In this document: in pieces, positions 33,636 to 42,500 of the stretch
Layout: every line of letters begins with the position of its first letter
How positions within the stretch are numbered: the stretch's first letter is position 1
Origin: Parapusillimonas sp013416435
GTDB lineage: Bacteria; Pseudomonadota; Gammaproteobacteria; Burkholderiales; Burkholderiaceae_B
Reading direction: 5' to 3'
Length of the DNA: 64,000 bases
NCBI RefSeq assembly: GCF_052180245.1
Contig: NZ_CP197474.1
Span: 1,426,001 to 1,490,000 of the forward strand
Program-made: the position numbers and the translations under genes
The notes under the pieces: generated by a model
Databases searched by the model: none
The model's input: the letters and a program-made list of their open reading frames with translations, nothing else
Told to the model about the DNA's origin: nothing

Positions 33636-34847
33636 ATGGCCCGGATGAAGCGAACAACTCGGTTATTGATATTGGTCGGAATGCTCGGCATCCTGGCCGT
33701 TCTTGGCTACCGGCAATGGCAAGGACCCATGATCGGCGCCTATCGTCTTTCAGCCATGACGCTGGTGCAGAACGTGGTCGCGACCGGGCGGGTCGTTTCC
33801 TCTTCCCGGGCTCAGGTCGGATCGGAGATCACAGGCGTGGTGATGGAGCGGCGGGTCGAAGAGGGGCAGCGCGTCGCGGCCGGCGACGTATTGCTGACGC
33901 TGCGCGCCGACGAGTTCGAGGCGCGCCGCCGTGAGGCGCAATCCGAACTGGACCAGTTGCGGCGCGCCAGATGGCCGCAAGCGCAGGCGCGGCTGCGGCA
34001 GGCTCAGGCCCAGCTCGTGCAGGCACGCCGTGAAGCCGACCGGCGCAAGGTGCTGCTGGCGTCGCGGGCCATCCCGCGCGAGGTCAAGGAACAGGCCGAC
34101 AACGCCTTGGCCACCGCCTTGGCCGATGAGGAGCAGGCGCAGCTGGAGGCGGCCCGGCTGTCGCCGGACGGCACCGAGGAAGCGTTGCTGCGCGAACGTC
34201 TGGCGGCTGCCGAGGCGGCGTTGTCCAAGACAGTCCTGCGGGCGGGCTTCACGGGCACGGTCCTGGTCAAGGCGGTAGAGGCCGGCGACCTTGTGCAGCC
34301 CGGCCAGGTCCTGTTCGAGATCGCACGCGACAGCGGCGTCGAGGTCCTGGTGCCGCTGGACGAGCGGAATCTGGGTGTACTGGCGCTGGGCCAGCGCGCT
34401 GTCTGCATCGCCGATGCCTATCCCGCGGAAAGCTTCCATGCGAAGGTCAAGCGTATCGCGCCGAGCATCGATCCCATGCGCGGCACGGTGGATGTCCGCC
34501 TGGTCATCGACTCGCCGCCGCCTTATTTGCGCGACGACCTGACTGTAACGGCGAATATATCGACGGGCCGGCGCGAGAACGCGATCGCGGTTCCCAACGA
34601 CGGACTGTTCGAACAGCGGAACAATGCGGCGGTGGTGTTCGCCGTGCGGAATGGCGTCGTGGAGCGCGTGCCCGTCGAGCTCGGCCTGAAAGGCCTTGTC
34701 ATGACGGAGGTGACGAGCGGCTTGCGTGACGGAGACCGGGTGCTCAATCGCAACGACGTCAAAGCCGGCACGCGCGTGCGCCTGACGGAGCTGGCGCTTC
34801 CTTTGGCGCGTCCGGAAATTGCGGGTGCGCCCGTAACTTTCCGGTGA
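33636..34847 (+). CDS. HlyD/MacA-type periplasmic adaptor
   Basis: The 403-residue protein has an N-terminal membrane anchor (LLILVGMLGILAVLGY), a biotinyl-lipoyl-like hairpin half (VVSSSRAQVGSEITGVVMERRVEEGQRVAAGDVLLTL), a long Ala/Gln/Arg-rich coiled coil (residues about 90-180), the second half (AGDLVQPGQVLFEIARDSGVEVLVPLDERNLGVLALGQ) and a beta-barrel/membrane-proximal end. It is the first gene of a three-gene MacAB-like operon with an FtsX-type permease and an ATPase. The system probably exports a peptide, glycolipid or lipid. An outer membrane channel is not in the window. Confidence 0.88.
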   Translation: MARMKRTTRLLILVGMLGILAVLGYRQWQGPMIGAYRLSAMTLVQNVVATGRVVSSSRAQVGSEITGVVMERRVEEGQRVAAGDVLLTLRADEFEARRREAQSELDQLRRARWPQAQARLRQAQAQLVQARREADRRKVLLASRAIPREVKEQADNALATALADEEQAQLEAARLSPDGTEEALLRERLAAAEAALSKTVLRAGFTGTVLVKAVEAGDLVQPGQVLFEIARDSGVEVLVPLDERNLGVLALGQRAVCIADAYPAESFHAKVKRIAPSIDPMRGTVDVRLVIDSPPPYLRDDLTVTANISTGRRENAIAVPNDGLFEQRNNAAVVFAVRNGVVERVPVELGLKGLVMTEVTSGLRDGDRVLNRNDVKAGTRVRLTELALPLARPEIAGAPVTFR

Positions 34848-34862
34848 TGGCGGAACAGGCAT

Positions 34863-36065
34863 ATGTGGCTCGAAGCACTCGTTGCATTGAGGTTCCTGCG
34901 TCAGGGCTGGTCCCAGACGCTCATGATCCTCGTGGGCGTAACGGTAGGCGTGGCGGTTATCGTATTCGTCACGACCCTGATCAATGGCCTGCAAGCGAAC
35001 ATCATCGAGCGTACGCTGGGCACTCAGTCCCATATCAGGGTGGAGCCCGAAAAAGAGGTCAACCGGCTCGCATCCCTGCCGGAGGGCCAGCAGGGACTGC
35101 TGCTGGAGGACAAGCGCGCGCAGCGGCTGCGCTCGATCAATAACTGGATACAGTTCCGGGACACGTTGGACACGCTCCCGGAAGTGCGGGCCGTTTCTCC
35201 CGTCGTGTCAGGGCCGGCTTATGTCCGCCGCGGCGACGTTCGCAAGGCCGTTTCGCTGATGGGCGTCGATCCGCCACGCTATGAACGCATCATCCGTATC
35301 CACGACCATATGGTCCTAGGCGGCTTCAGCCTTTCAGCGGGCGATGCGATCGTCGGGCGCCTGCTTGCGGACGAACTCGGCGCGACCATCGGCAGCCGGC
35401 TGCGGCTGGATACGGGTGAAGGGTCAACGGCGGTGGTGACGGTAAAGGGCATTTTTCAGCTTGGAGTGCGCGAACTGGATCTCCGCTATGTCTATGTCGA
35501 CATGAAGCAGGCGCAAGCGCTGCTGGGCATTCCCGGAGGCATCACGCTGATCGACCTGACCGTATCCGATCTGTTTTCGGCCAATGATGTCGCGCGACGG
35601 ATAGAACGGCTGACGGGGTTGAAAGCGGAAAGCTGGATCGAGACCAATTCCCAGTTGATGAACGCCTTGACGTCACAACGCATCGCGACCAACATGGTCA
35701 GCTTCTTCGTGGCGGTGTCGGTGGCCTTCGGCATAGCGAGCGTACTGGCAGTGAGCGTCACGCAGCGCACGCGCGAGATCGGGATACTCAGGGCGATGGG
35801 AGCGCGCCGCGGCCAGGTGCTCAGGGTCTTCTTGTTGCAGGGAGGCCTGCTGGGCCTGGCCGGATCCATCGGCGGCGTCATGGTGGGCATCGGCCTTGTG
35901 TGGGGATTCAACACCTTTGGTCCGAAACTGTTCTACATACCTTTGTCGGTCGCGCTGATTCCCCTGACCATGCTCGCAGCGACCGCGACTGGGGTGCTGG
36001 CGGCCGCGGCGCCCGCCGCCCGGGCTTCGCGGCTGCATCCGGTGGAGGCCATACGCTATGTCTGA
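34863..36065 (+). CDS. FtsX/MacB-type ABC permease
   Basis: The 400-residue protein has one N-terminal membrane segment (TLMILVGVTVGVAVIVFVTTLINGLQ), a large periplasmic MacB_PCD-like region, and three C-terminal segments (MVSFFVAVSVAFGIASVLAVSVTQRTREIGILRAMGARRG, LGLAGSIGGVMVGIGLVWGF, LTMLAATATGVLAAAAPAARASRLHPVEAIRYV). The C-terminal A-R-x-x-P-V-E-A-I-R-Y is the typical MacB/LolC end. It overlaps the ATPase gene by 8 bases and follows the adaptor by 15. The transport substrate is unknown. Confidence 0.88.
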   Translation: MWLEALVALRFLRQGWSQTLMILVGVTVGVAVIVFVTTLINGLQANIIERTLGTQSHIRVEPEKEVNRLASLPEGQQGLLLEDKRAQRLRSINNWIQFRDTLDTLPEVRAVSPVVSGPAYVRRGDVRKAVSLMGVDPPRYERIIRIHDHMVLGGFSLSAGDAIVGRLLADELGATIGSRLRLDTGEGSTAVVTVKGIFQLGVRELDLRYVYVDMKQAQALLGIPGGITLIDLTVSDLFSANDVARRIERLTGLKAESWIETNSQLMNALTSQRIATNMVSFFVAVSVAFGIASVLAVSVTQRTREIGILRAMGARRGQVLRVFLLQGGLLGLAGSIGGVMVGIGLVWGFNTFGPKLFYIPLSVALIPLTMLAATATGVLAAAAPAARASRLHPVEAIRYV

Positions 36066-36798
36066 CGCAGCCATGCATGAAGCAGCGCCGGTACTGAGGC
36101 TGGAAGGGCTGCGCAAGTCCTACAACGTGGGCAAGCCGAACGAGACCGAGGTCTTGCATGGGCTGGACCTGGAGATCGGACGCCACGATTTCGCAGCCTT
36201 GGTCGGGCCATCCGGTTCGGGCAAGAGCACCTTGTTGAACATGATCGGGCTGCTCGACCAGCCGACTGCGGGAGAACTGTATTTGCTGGGCCAGCCCACA
36301 AGGGGCATGGACGATGCGGCCCGGACGGCTTTGCGGGGCGTCAGCATCGGCTTCGTTTTCCAGTTCCATCACCTCATACAGGCATTCGACGCGCTCGAGA
36401 ACGTTCTGATGCCCATCATGGTGGCCAAAGGGAAGCCCAGCACCGAAGAGCGCGATCGCGCCCGCGCCTTGCTGGCGGAGGTCGGCCTCGAAGCATACGT
36501 GCACAAGAAGCCGGACGAGCTCTCCGGCGGCCAGCAGCAGCGCGTGGCGATCGCCCGCGCACTGATCACGCGCCCCGCGCTGTTGCTGGCCGATGAGCCG
36601 ACGGGAAATCTGGACACCCGGACAGCCTCCTCGGTCTTCGAGCTGTTTCGCAAGTTCAATCGCGAGTACGGCTGTGCCGTGCTGCTCGTCACCCACGACC
36701 CTCGCCTGTCGGCCATCTGCGATCGCAAGATCACCTTGGTGGATGGCGGGATCGAATCGGACCAGGGGTCAAACCCCGCATGGGGTCTGACCTTTTGA
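36058..36798 (+). CDS. LolD/MacB-type ABC ATPase whose C-terminus enters a repeat
   Basis: The 246-residue ATPase has GPSGSGKSTLLNMIG (Walker A), LSGGQQQRVAIARAL (signature), LLADEPTGNLD (Walker B) and VTHDPR. It is the energising subunit for the permease at 34863-36065. Most LolD-type proteins end soon after the KITLVDGGI strand. Here the frame continues into the first palindromic repeat, so the last residues (DQGSNPAWGLTF) and the TGA at 36796-36798 come from or lie just past the repeat. The original stop seems to have been lost or replaced. The core is intact, so activity is likely. Confidence 0.9.
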   Translation: MSDAAMHEAAPVLRLEGLRKSYNVGKPNETEVLHGLDLEIGRHDFAALVGPSGSGKSTLLNMIGLLDQPTAGELYLLGQPTRGMDDAARTALRGVSIGFVFQFHHLIQAFDALENVLMPIMVAKGKPSTEERDRARALLAEVGLEAYVHKKPDELSGGQQQRVAIARALITRPALLLADEPTGNLDTRTASSVFELFRKFNREYGCAVLLVTHDPRLSAICDRKITLVDGGIESDQGSNPAWGLTF

Positions 36799-36966
36799 TC
36801 TGGGGTCGGACCCCATGCGGGGTCTGACCCCTTTTTTCCCCGGCCTTTGGGGTCAGACCACATGTGGGGTCTGACCCCTGTTCGCGGCTTTTGGAGTCGG
36901 ACCCCATACGGGGTCCGACCCCTTTTCCCGGTTTTTGGGGTCAGACCCCGTATGGGGTCTGACCCC
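36765..36966. repeat. Cluster of five palindromic repeats between convergent genes
   Basis: Copies lie at 36765-36792 (diverged), 36802-36831, 36849-36878, 36893-36922 and 36937-36966, with spacers of 9-17 bases. Arm variants are GGGGTCAGACCCC and GGGGTCGGACCCC. The second copy is followed by TTTTTT at 36832-36837, so it could act as an intrinsic terminator. The cluster holds the 3' ends of both flanking genes, the ABC ATPase (plus) and the GGDEF/EAL gene (minus). Confidence 0.95.
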
Positions 36967-39322
36967 TCAGGTCAGCGCCGGGCTTCCGGTCCTTGAACGC
37001 CTGTTGGACGTCGCTGCGCAGTTCTTCGTCGTCCCAGGGCTTGGTCAGATACTTGTAAATGGCGCCGCGGTTGATCGCGTCGGTGACGGATTTGAGCTCG
37101 GTGTAGCCCGAAAGAATCATGCGCACCGTATTGGGATAGAGATCCTTGACCTTGCTGAAGAATTCGGTGCCGTTCATTTCGGGCATGCGTTGATCGCACA
37201 CCACGACCTGTACGTCATGTGTCGCCAGGATATTGAAGGCCTCTCCGGGGTTGGTTGCGGTGAGTATCTGGTAGCCGTCGCGGCGCAGCAGGCGAACCAG
37301 CGCATTCAATACGTTTTTTTCGTCGTCGATGAGCAGCAGCACGCGGTCGGACGTCGGCACGTCGGGCGTGTCCGGCAGGGCGATCCGGCAGTTGCCGGCG
37401 CTGAGATTCGAAATCAGTGCGTCCATGGGGACCGGGCGTGCCAGCAGATAGCCCTGGAATTCGTCGCAGTAGTTCCGCTTCAGGAAGGCGAGCTGCGCTT
37501 CGGTTTCTATTCCCTCGGCGACCACCCTCAATCCCAGGTGGTGCGCCATCGAGATGATGCCTTGGGAAATCGCGGCGTCGGCGGTATCCGTCACGATGTC
37601 CGTCACGAAGCTGCGGTCTATCTTGATCTTGTCGACGGGCAGGTTCTTGAGGTAATTGAGGCTCGAATAGCCCGTGCCGAAGTCATCGATGGATGTAAAC
37701 AGGCCGATGCCGCGCAATTCCGCCAGCTTGGTGACGGCCTCTTCCTTGTTGGCCAACAGCAGGCTTTCGGTGATTTCGATTTCCAGCGCCGTGCCGGGCA
37801 GGCCTGCGTTGTGCAGCGCGCGGCGTATGCTCTGGACGAAGTCGGCCCGCTGGAAATACAGGGGCGAGATATTGACGACGACACGCACATCCAGCAGGCC
37901 GTGCTTGCGCAATGTATGGCAGGCCTGGCAGGCGGTTTCCAGCGCCCATTCGGTCAGGCGTATGATCTGGCCGGTTTCCTCGGCCAGGGGAATGAACTGC
38001 GAAGGTTGTATGAGCCCGCGTTCGGGATGGCGCCAGCGCAGCAGGCTCTCGACGCTGACGACGCGGCCCGTCAGGCCGTCGACGATAGGCTGGTAATGCA
38101 ATTCCAGCGCATCGGTGTCCATGGCTTGCTGGAGGTCGTTCCGCAGCGCCAGGCGCTTTGCAATTGCGGCGCTCATGTCATGGGTATACATATGCCAGGT
38201 ATTTCTGCCTTCCTGCTTGGCCCGGAGCATGGCCAGGTCGGCCTCCCGTATGAGCTCCAGCGGATCTTCCACGTTGCCGCTCGAAACCCGTATGCCGGCG
38301 CTCGCGCTTGCGCGCAGCCCGCCGTGCTCGACGAAATATGGTTGTGCCAGCGCCTGTATCAGTTCACGAGTGTATTGTTCGACTTCGGGCTGCTGCAGGC
38401 CAGTGAACAGCACGACGAATTCGTCGCTGGTCAGGTGCGCCACCATGCCTTTGCCGCCCACGAGCTCCTGCATGCGCTGAGAGGCCCGGACAAGGAGCTT
38501 GTCGCCGATGGCGTGGCCCAGCGAGTTATTGATGAACTCGATCCCGTCCAGGTCGAGAAAGACAACGGCCACATCGGTTTTTTCTTTGCGAGCCTGCTCG
38601 CAGGCGGCACGGAGGCGTTTTTCCAGCACGCGGCGATTGGGAAGGCCGGTGAGTGGATCGCGCAGGGCGTAGTCGCGCAGGCGCAGGGACTGGGCCTGCG
38701 CGACGCGCGTCAGGTGCAGGCTTACCATGAACAGGAAAGTGATGATCAGGCCCGTCAGGAAAAAAAGCTCTGGCAGGAGACTGAATGTGTCATCCTGGGG
38801 GGCTGCACGCGTGGCGTCGGCCAGGAAGCACGAGGCCAGGACTGTTGCCGCTGCGCCCAGGACGATGACGACGAGGCTGGATCGCATCGAGGCGGTCGGC
38901 TGCGTTTCGATGGTTGCCGGCATCCAGATGGCCAGCATGGAGCCCGCCACGACGAGCAGGCTGCCCAGATTGGCGGCCGGCGGTCGGCCCAGAGGCCAAA
39001 AGGCGGCCCATTCGGGTGCGCCCCGGAATATCAGTATGAGCGCCAGCGAGGCAACGCCAAGGGCGGTGGAGAGCCTGGGTTTGCTCCAGGCCAGGCAAAG
39101 CAGGCTGCCGCAAGCGAAGAGGCTTCCGGCGAAGGCGGTAGAGATCAGCACGCTCCCCGACGCTGCCCCCGTTTGCGCATAGATCCAATGCATCGCCCAG
39201 GCGCCCAGCGCCATGGCGACCACGGCGATTGAAAGCACTTGCAGCAGCAAGTGTTGCACGCCGGGAAGGCGTAAGGAGTAAGCGTCCCCGTTGCGCTGAC
39301 CAGGGAGGGGAAATATATTCAC
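36941..39322 (-). CDS. Membrane GGDEF/EAL protein with C-terminal receiver
   Basis: The 793-residue protein has about six membrane segments (residues about 25-205), a GGDEF domain (LRDPLTGLPNRRVLEKRL, FLDLDGIEFINNSLGHAIGD) whose catalytic signature reads TSDEF in place of GGDEF, an EAL domain with VESLLRWRHP (ESL for EAL), EIEITESLL, DDFGTGYSSL, KIDRSFV and EGIETEAQ, then a receiver with IDDEKNV, VVCDQRMPEMNG (phosphoacceptor) and LTKPWDD. Cyclase activity is probably lost, while phosphodiesterase residues are retained. The last residues (RGQTPYGV) and the stop come from a palindromic repeat. It is the last gene of a kinase/REC-HD/EAL-REC operon. Confidence 0.88.
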   Translation of the reverse strand: MNIFPLPGQRNGDAYSLRLPGVQHLLLQVLSIAVVAMALGAWAMHWIYAQTGAASGSVLISTAFAGSLFACGSLLCLAWSKPRLSTALGVASLALILIFRGAPEWAAFWPLGRPPAANLGSLLVVAGSMLAIWMPATIETQPTASMRSSLVVIVLGAAATVLASCFLADATRAAPQDDTFSLLPELFFLTGLIITFLFMVSLHLTRVAQAQSLRLRDYALRDPLTGLPNRRVLEKRLRAACEQARKEKTDVAVVFLDLDGIEFINNSLGHAIGDKLLVRASQRMQELVGGKGMVAHLTSDEFVVLFTGLQQPEVEQYTRELIQALAQPYFVEHGGLRASASAGIRVSSGNVEDPLELIREADLAMLRAKQEGRNTWHMYTHDMSAAIAKRLALRNDLQQAMDTDALELHYQPIVDGLTGRVVSVESLLRWRHPERGLIQPSQFIPLAEETGQIIRLTEWALETACQACHTLRKHGLLDVRVVVNISPLYFQRADFVQSIRRALHNAGLPGTALEIEITESLLLANKEEAVTKLAELRGIGLFTSIDDFGTGYSSLNYLKNLPVDKIKIDRSFVTDIVTDTADAAISQGIISMAHHLGLRVVAEGIETEAQLAFLKRNYCDEFQGYLLARPVPMDALISNLSAGNCRIALPDTPDVPTSDRVLLLIDDEKNVLNALVRLLRRDGYQILTATNPGEAFNILATHDVQVVVCDQRMPEMNGTEFFSKVKDLYPNTVRMILSGYTELKSVTDAINRGAIYKYLTKPWDDEELRSDVQQAFKDRKPGADLRGQTPYGV

Positions 39323-40659
39323 TGGATTGGATCCTGCTCCGGCTGCACTACGTGAAAGATGTAATGGACACCGGCATTGTTCTCGAAGTTACGCAGTTTT
39401 TCAATCAGCCGTTCGCTGATCAGCTTGCCCTTGCTGAGCAGCAGGGTCCCTTCGGCCGAGTACAGGTTCTTGGCAATGACCATGCCCGGTATCAGGCTGA
39501 TGGATGCCAGTTCCAGGATGTTGGAATCGGCGGGTTCCTCGTCCTTTTTTTCTTCGGTCGTGAATGCAAGGAATTGGTCGAAAAGCAAGGGATCGTACAC
39601 GCTGCCGCGATTCAGCCCCATGATCTCCAGGGTTTCTTCTGGCGTAAGCGGTTTCGGCGCGATCATGCCCATCTGCATTTCGATGTAGTCGACGGCCAGT
39701 TTGAGCAAACGGGATCCCCACGGAATGGCGTCGCCGGACAGCCGGTCCGGAAATCCCGCGCCGTCCCAGCGCTCCAGATGGTGATAGATGATTTGCGCGG
39801 CGCGTGCAGCGGGCTCGAGCGCCGTCAACAGGTTCTCGCCGATACGAGGATACTGGCGATACAGCGCGGTTTGCGCGCTTTCCAGCTTCTCCAGGGGCAA
39901 AGCGATCATTTCATCCCGCCATGTCAGCTTGCCGACGTTATACAGGGCGGCGGCCATTTCGAGATCTTGCCGTTCTTTGGAGTCCATGTCGCGCAGATCG
40001 CAGAAGCGTCGGACGAGCTCGATGACCTTCCGGTTGGTCTGCCGGCTTCTGGGCAGGCGCTGGTTGATGAGTGATGAAAAAACCTCGGTCGCGGTGACGA
40101 AGCTGTGCTGCAGGTCGGAATAGGCCTTGTCCAGCAGCGCCGTCGCTTGCGAAAGCTCGGCGGTACGTTCCTGCACCCGGGCTTCCAGTGTTTCGTTAAG
40201 GCGCTGCAGTTCTTCGTTCTGTTCGTGGGCCAGCTTCTGCAGGCGCTCTCGCTCTTTTTCAGCGTTTCGATGAGCCAGGCTCTGCTCGATGATCCAGATG
40301 AGCTCGCCGTCGTCCCATGGCTTGGTGATGTATCGATAGATATGGCCGTCGTTGATGGCCTGGATGGTTGCGGAAATGTCGACATGGCCGGTAAGCAGCA
40401 TGCGTATGCAGTCGGGCCAGCGGCGCCGGATCTCTCCGAGCAGGGTCGCGCCGTCCATGGCGGGCATGCGGACATCGGAGATCACCAGGTCCACGACATA
40501 GGTTTCCATCAGCGACACAGCCGCTGCGCCGTTGTCCGCCGCCAGTATGCGATAAGGCTTCCGGTACAGCGCCCGTTTGATGCTGTTCGTGATGTATGGG
40601 TCGTCATCGACTAAGAGCAGGGTTGCGCTGTACTGCTCGCCGGACTGTTCAGACTGCAT
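39319..40659 (-). CDS. Receiver-HD-GYP-like regulator with degenerate HD motif
   Basis: The 446-residue protein has an N-terminal receiver (LLLVDDDPYI, DLVISDVRMPAMDG, ITKPWDD), a coiled coil at about 135-185 (HEQNEELQRLNETLEARVQERTAELSQ) and an HD-GYP-like domain. The metal-binding HD is replaced: ALYNVGKL where LLHDIGKI is usual. The later HHLERWDGAGFPDRLSGDAIPWGSRLL keeps the GYP region as GFP. Catalysis is thus unlikely and the domain may bind partners or c-di-GMP. It overlaps both neighbours by a few bases. Its receiver resembles the one at the end of the GGDEF/EAL protein, so the same kinase may phosphorylate both. Confidence 0.88.
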   Translation of the reverse strand: MQSEQSGEQYSATLLLVDDDPYITNSIKRALYRKPYRILAADNGAAAVSLMETYVVDLVISDVRMPAMDGATLLGEIRRRWPDCIRMLLTGHVDISATIQAINDGHIYRYITKPWDDGELIWIIEQSLAHRNAEKERERLQKLAHEQNEELQRLNETLEARVQERTAELSQATALLDKAYSDLQHSFVTATEVFSSLINQRLPRSRQTNRKVIELVRRFCDLRDMDSKERQDLEMAAALYNVGKLTWRDEMIALPLEKLESAQTALYRQYPRIGENLLTALEPAARAAQIIYHHLERWDGAGFPDRLSGDAIPWGSRLLKLAVDYIEMQMGMIAPKPLTPEETLEIMGLNRGSVYDPLLFDQFLAFTTEEKKDEEPADSNILELASISLIPGMVIAKNLYSAEGTLLLSKGKLISERLIEKLRNFENNAGVHYIFHVVQPEQDPIQ

Positions 40660-41920
40660 TGGATGGCTCCTTGGCCGCCGCCTGCTTGATGGGTAGCCAG
40701 ACTCGAAAGCGTGTGCCTTTGCCGAGCTCGCTGAATACTTCTATGCGTCCCTGGTGTTTCTGAATGATGCTGTTCGACAGCGCAAGCCCTAGGCCGGTGC
40801 CCTGGCCCAAAGGCTTGGTGGTGAAAAAGGGCTCGAAAATGCGTTGCGAACTTGCCTGGTCGATGCCTTTGCCGGTGTCTTCGACTTCCAGCCAGGCTTC
40901 GGTGTCTTTTGTTCCTGTTCGGATGGTGATCGTGCCCGTGGTCGCGATGGCCTGCGCCGCATTGACGACCAGGTTCAGCACGACTTGCTTGATCTGGGAG
41001 ATATCGCATTCCACCGGCGGCAATTTCCCGTATTCCTTGACGATGACCGCTTTCTGGCGGATCTCGTTGCCGGCGATGCCGAGCGTGGATTCGATGCCCT
41101 GGTGCAGATCGACCGCGCAGAATCCGTTGGTTCCGATGTGGGAAAAATCCTGTAGCGACGAAATGATGCGCTTGATGCGGCCAATGCCCTCTTCGGATTC
41201 CTGAATCAGCGCTTCGACGTCGCTGCGTATGTATTGATAGTCCAGATTCTGCTTGAGCCGGCGTATTTCGTCGAGGCTATCCAGGTCTTCAACGGTATCG
41301 ACTATTTTGATCAGGTCGCGGACGTAGCTGGCCAGGGTCTTGAGATTCGAGAAGACATAGCCGACCGGATTATTGATTTCATGGGCGACACCCGCCGCAA
41401 GCTGCCCGATGCTGGCCAGCTTGTCGGAGCGCAGCAACTGATCGTTGGCACGTTCGAGTTCGCCAAGCAAGCGCTGCTGGTCTATGCGGGTCTGGCGTAT
41501 TTCTTGCAGTGCGCGGCTGAAGCTCTTGTGGAACGGGCTGGCGTTGCGAGGGTGGAATTCGCAGAAGAACAGGGCGTAGTACGGGCAGCCATCGGAATCG
41601 ATGAAGGAAAAATACAGCAGGCCGTGCAGCACGCGAGGCGTTTCACCCGCCATCGGGACGTGGATTTCCAATTGGGTATGGTCATCGTCGGCGATGACCG
41701 CCTTGCCGGCGTAGTCGTTGCAAAGCCGCAGCACCGCGGCTAGGGCGGTGGCATCGATGCCCTGATAGACGGAAGCCGGCTCCCGGCCGGCGGCGTCGTT
41801 GCCGATGCCGGTTTGCGTGACCATGTAGCTGTTTGCGAAATACAGCATATGATTTTTGTCGAGCACGATGAAGCCCAACGGCGCTACGTTCTGAAGGTCA
41901 CGGAATAGTTCTTGCATCAT
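40649..41920 (-). CDS. Soluble PAS-type sensor histidine kinase
   Basis: With ATG 41920 the product has about 423 residues; a frame to 41977 adds 19 residues with no likely function. The first part is PAS-like (LRDLQNVAPLGFIVLDKNHMLYFANSYMV), followed by a coiled coil (RIDQQRLLGELERANDQLLRSDKLASIGQLAAGVAHEINNPVGYVFSNL, phosphorylated His in AHEINNP), then the ATPase domain (NLVVNAAQAIA, DTGKGIDQ, GTGLGLALSNSIIQKHQGRI). No membrane segment is present. It is the first gene of the three-gene signalling operon. The signal is unknown; the PAS domain may bind a cofactor. Confidence 0.88.
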   Translation of the reverse strand: MMQELFRDLQNVAPLGFIVLDKNHMLYFANSYMVTQTGIGNDAAGREPASVYQGIDATALAAVLRLCNDYAGKAVIADDDHTQLEIHVPMAGETPRVLHGLLYFSFIDSDGCPYYALFFCEFHPRNASPFHKSFSRALQEIRQTRIDQQRLLGELERANDQLLRSDKLASIGQLAAGVAHEINNPVGYVFSNLKTLASYVRDLIKIVDTVEDLDSLDEIRRLKQNLDYQYIRSDVEALIQESEEGIGRIKRIISSLQDFSHIGTNGFCAVDLHQGIESTLGIAGNEIRQKAVIVKEYGKLPPVECDISQIKQVVLNLVVNAAQAIATTGTITIRTGTKDTEAWLEVEDTGKGIDQASSQRIFEPFFTTKPLGQGTGLGLALSNSIIQKHQGRIEVFSELGKGTRFRVWLPIKQAAAKEPSNAV

Positions 41921-42191
41921 TTTAATATAGGATTTTTCCTGCTTCGCAGAGGGGATCCGCCAAAACCAGGTATGCAATGCAACTGAGTAGAATAGTCCGG
42001 CAACCGTTGTAACGATATACCGAGAAGGGTGATTTTACATGAAGATACATTTTTGTCGCCCGTCGGGATTGAAGTTCCGCCTTTGATTTCGGCGGGGCGC
42101 CTTTTCCTTTTTGAATTCGGGTCAGCTTCAAGGCCGTCGGCATGAAGTTCCGCCGCTATAAAAGCAAATAGCGCAAAGTAAACGGGCAAAG

Positions 42192-42229
42192 AAAAAACCG
42201 CCTAGAGAGTTGGAGCTCTAGGCGGTTTT
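42192..42229 (-). terminator. Bidirectional terminator beside tRNA-Arg
   Basis: ACCGCCTAGAG and CTCTAGGCGGT form an 11-base stem around a short loop, with A-runs on the left and T-runs on the right. It therefore works for the tRNA (minus strand, TTTTTTC) and possibly for plus-strand transcription. Confidence 0.85.
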
Positions 42230-42255
42230 CAACCAGTTCATGAACTGGGTAATTC

Positions 42256-42332
42256 TGGCGCGGCTGGCAGGATTCGAACCCACGACCCCTTGGTTCGTAG
42301 CCAAGTACTCTATCCAACTGAGCTACAGCCGC
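42256..42332 (-). tRNA. tRNA-Arg (anticodon ACG)
   Basis: On the minus strand the 77-base sequence starts GCGGCTGTAGCTCAG and has the D-stem, an anticodon stem CTTGG/CCAAG with loop CTACGAA (anticodon ACG), the T-loop GGTTCGAATCC, and an encoded CCA end. All cloverleaf stems pair by eye. Anticodon ACG is deaminated to ICG and reads CGU, CGC and CGA arginine codons. A terminator follows directly. Confidence 0.95.
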
Positions 42333-42387
42333 TGTGAAAGAGGCGTAACTATAACACGGTTTTTTTTTCTTGTCACGGCGGGGGTTG

Positions 42388-42496
42388 GGGGTCAGACCCC
42401 ATGCGGGGTCTGACCCCGGGTCCGCACGTTGACGCTGGGGTCAGACCCTGCATGGAGTCTGACACCTAACGTACGAACCCCGGGGTCTGGCCCCTC
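42388..42496. repeat. Palindromic repeats near tRNA-Arg
   Basis: There is one good copy at 42388-42417, one diverged copy at 42437-42466 and a half-unit (GGGGTCTGGCCCC) near 42482-42494. They fill the gap between tRNA-Arg and the 3' end of the DNA glycosylase gene, whose stop codon is just to the right. Confidence 0.9.
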
Positions 42497-42500
42497 ATGA

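Noticed and set aside
36765..36966. CRISPR array (regular repeats with short spacers)
   Set aside because: Repeats are palindromic and diverged, spacers are only 9-17 bases and in other clusters are themselves repeated; there are no cas genes.
41922..42190. Small minus-strand open frame upstream of the PAS kinase
   Set aside because: No homology, Lys/Arg-rich composition and no binding site; probably leader or spacer DNA.
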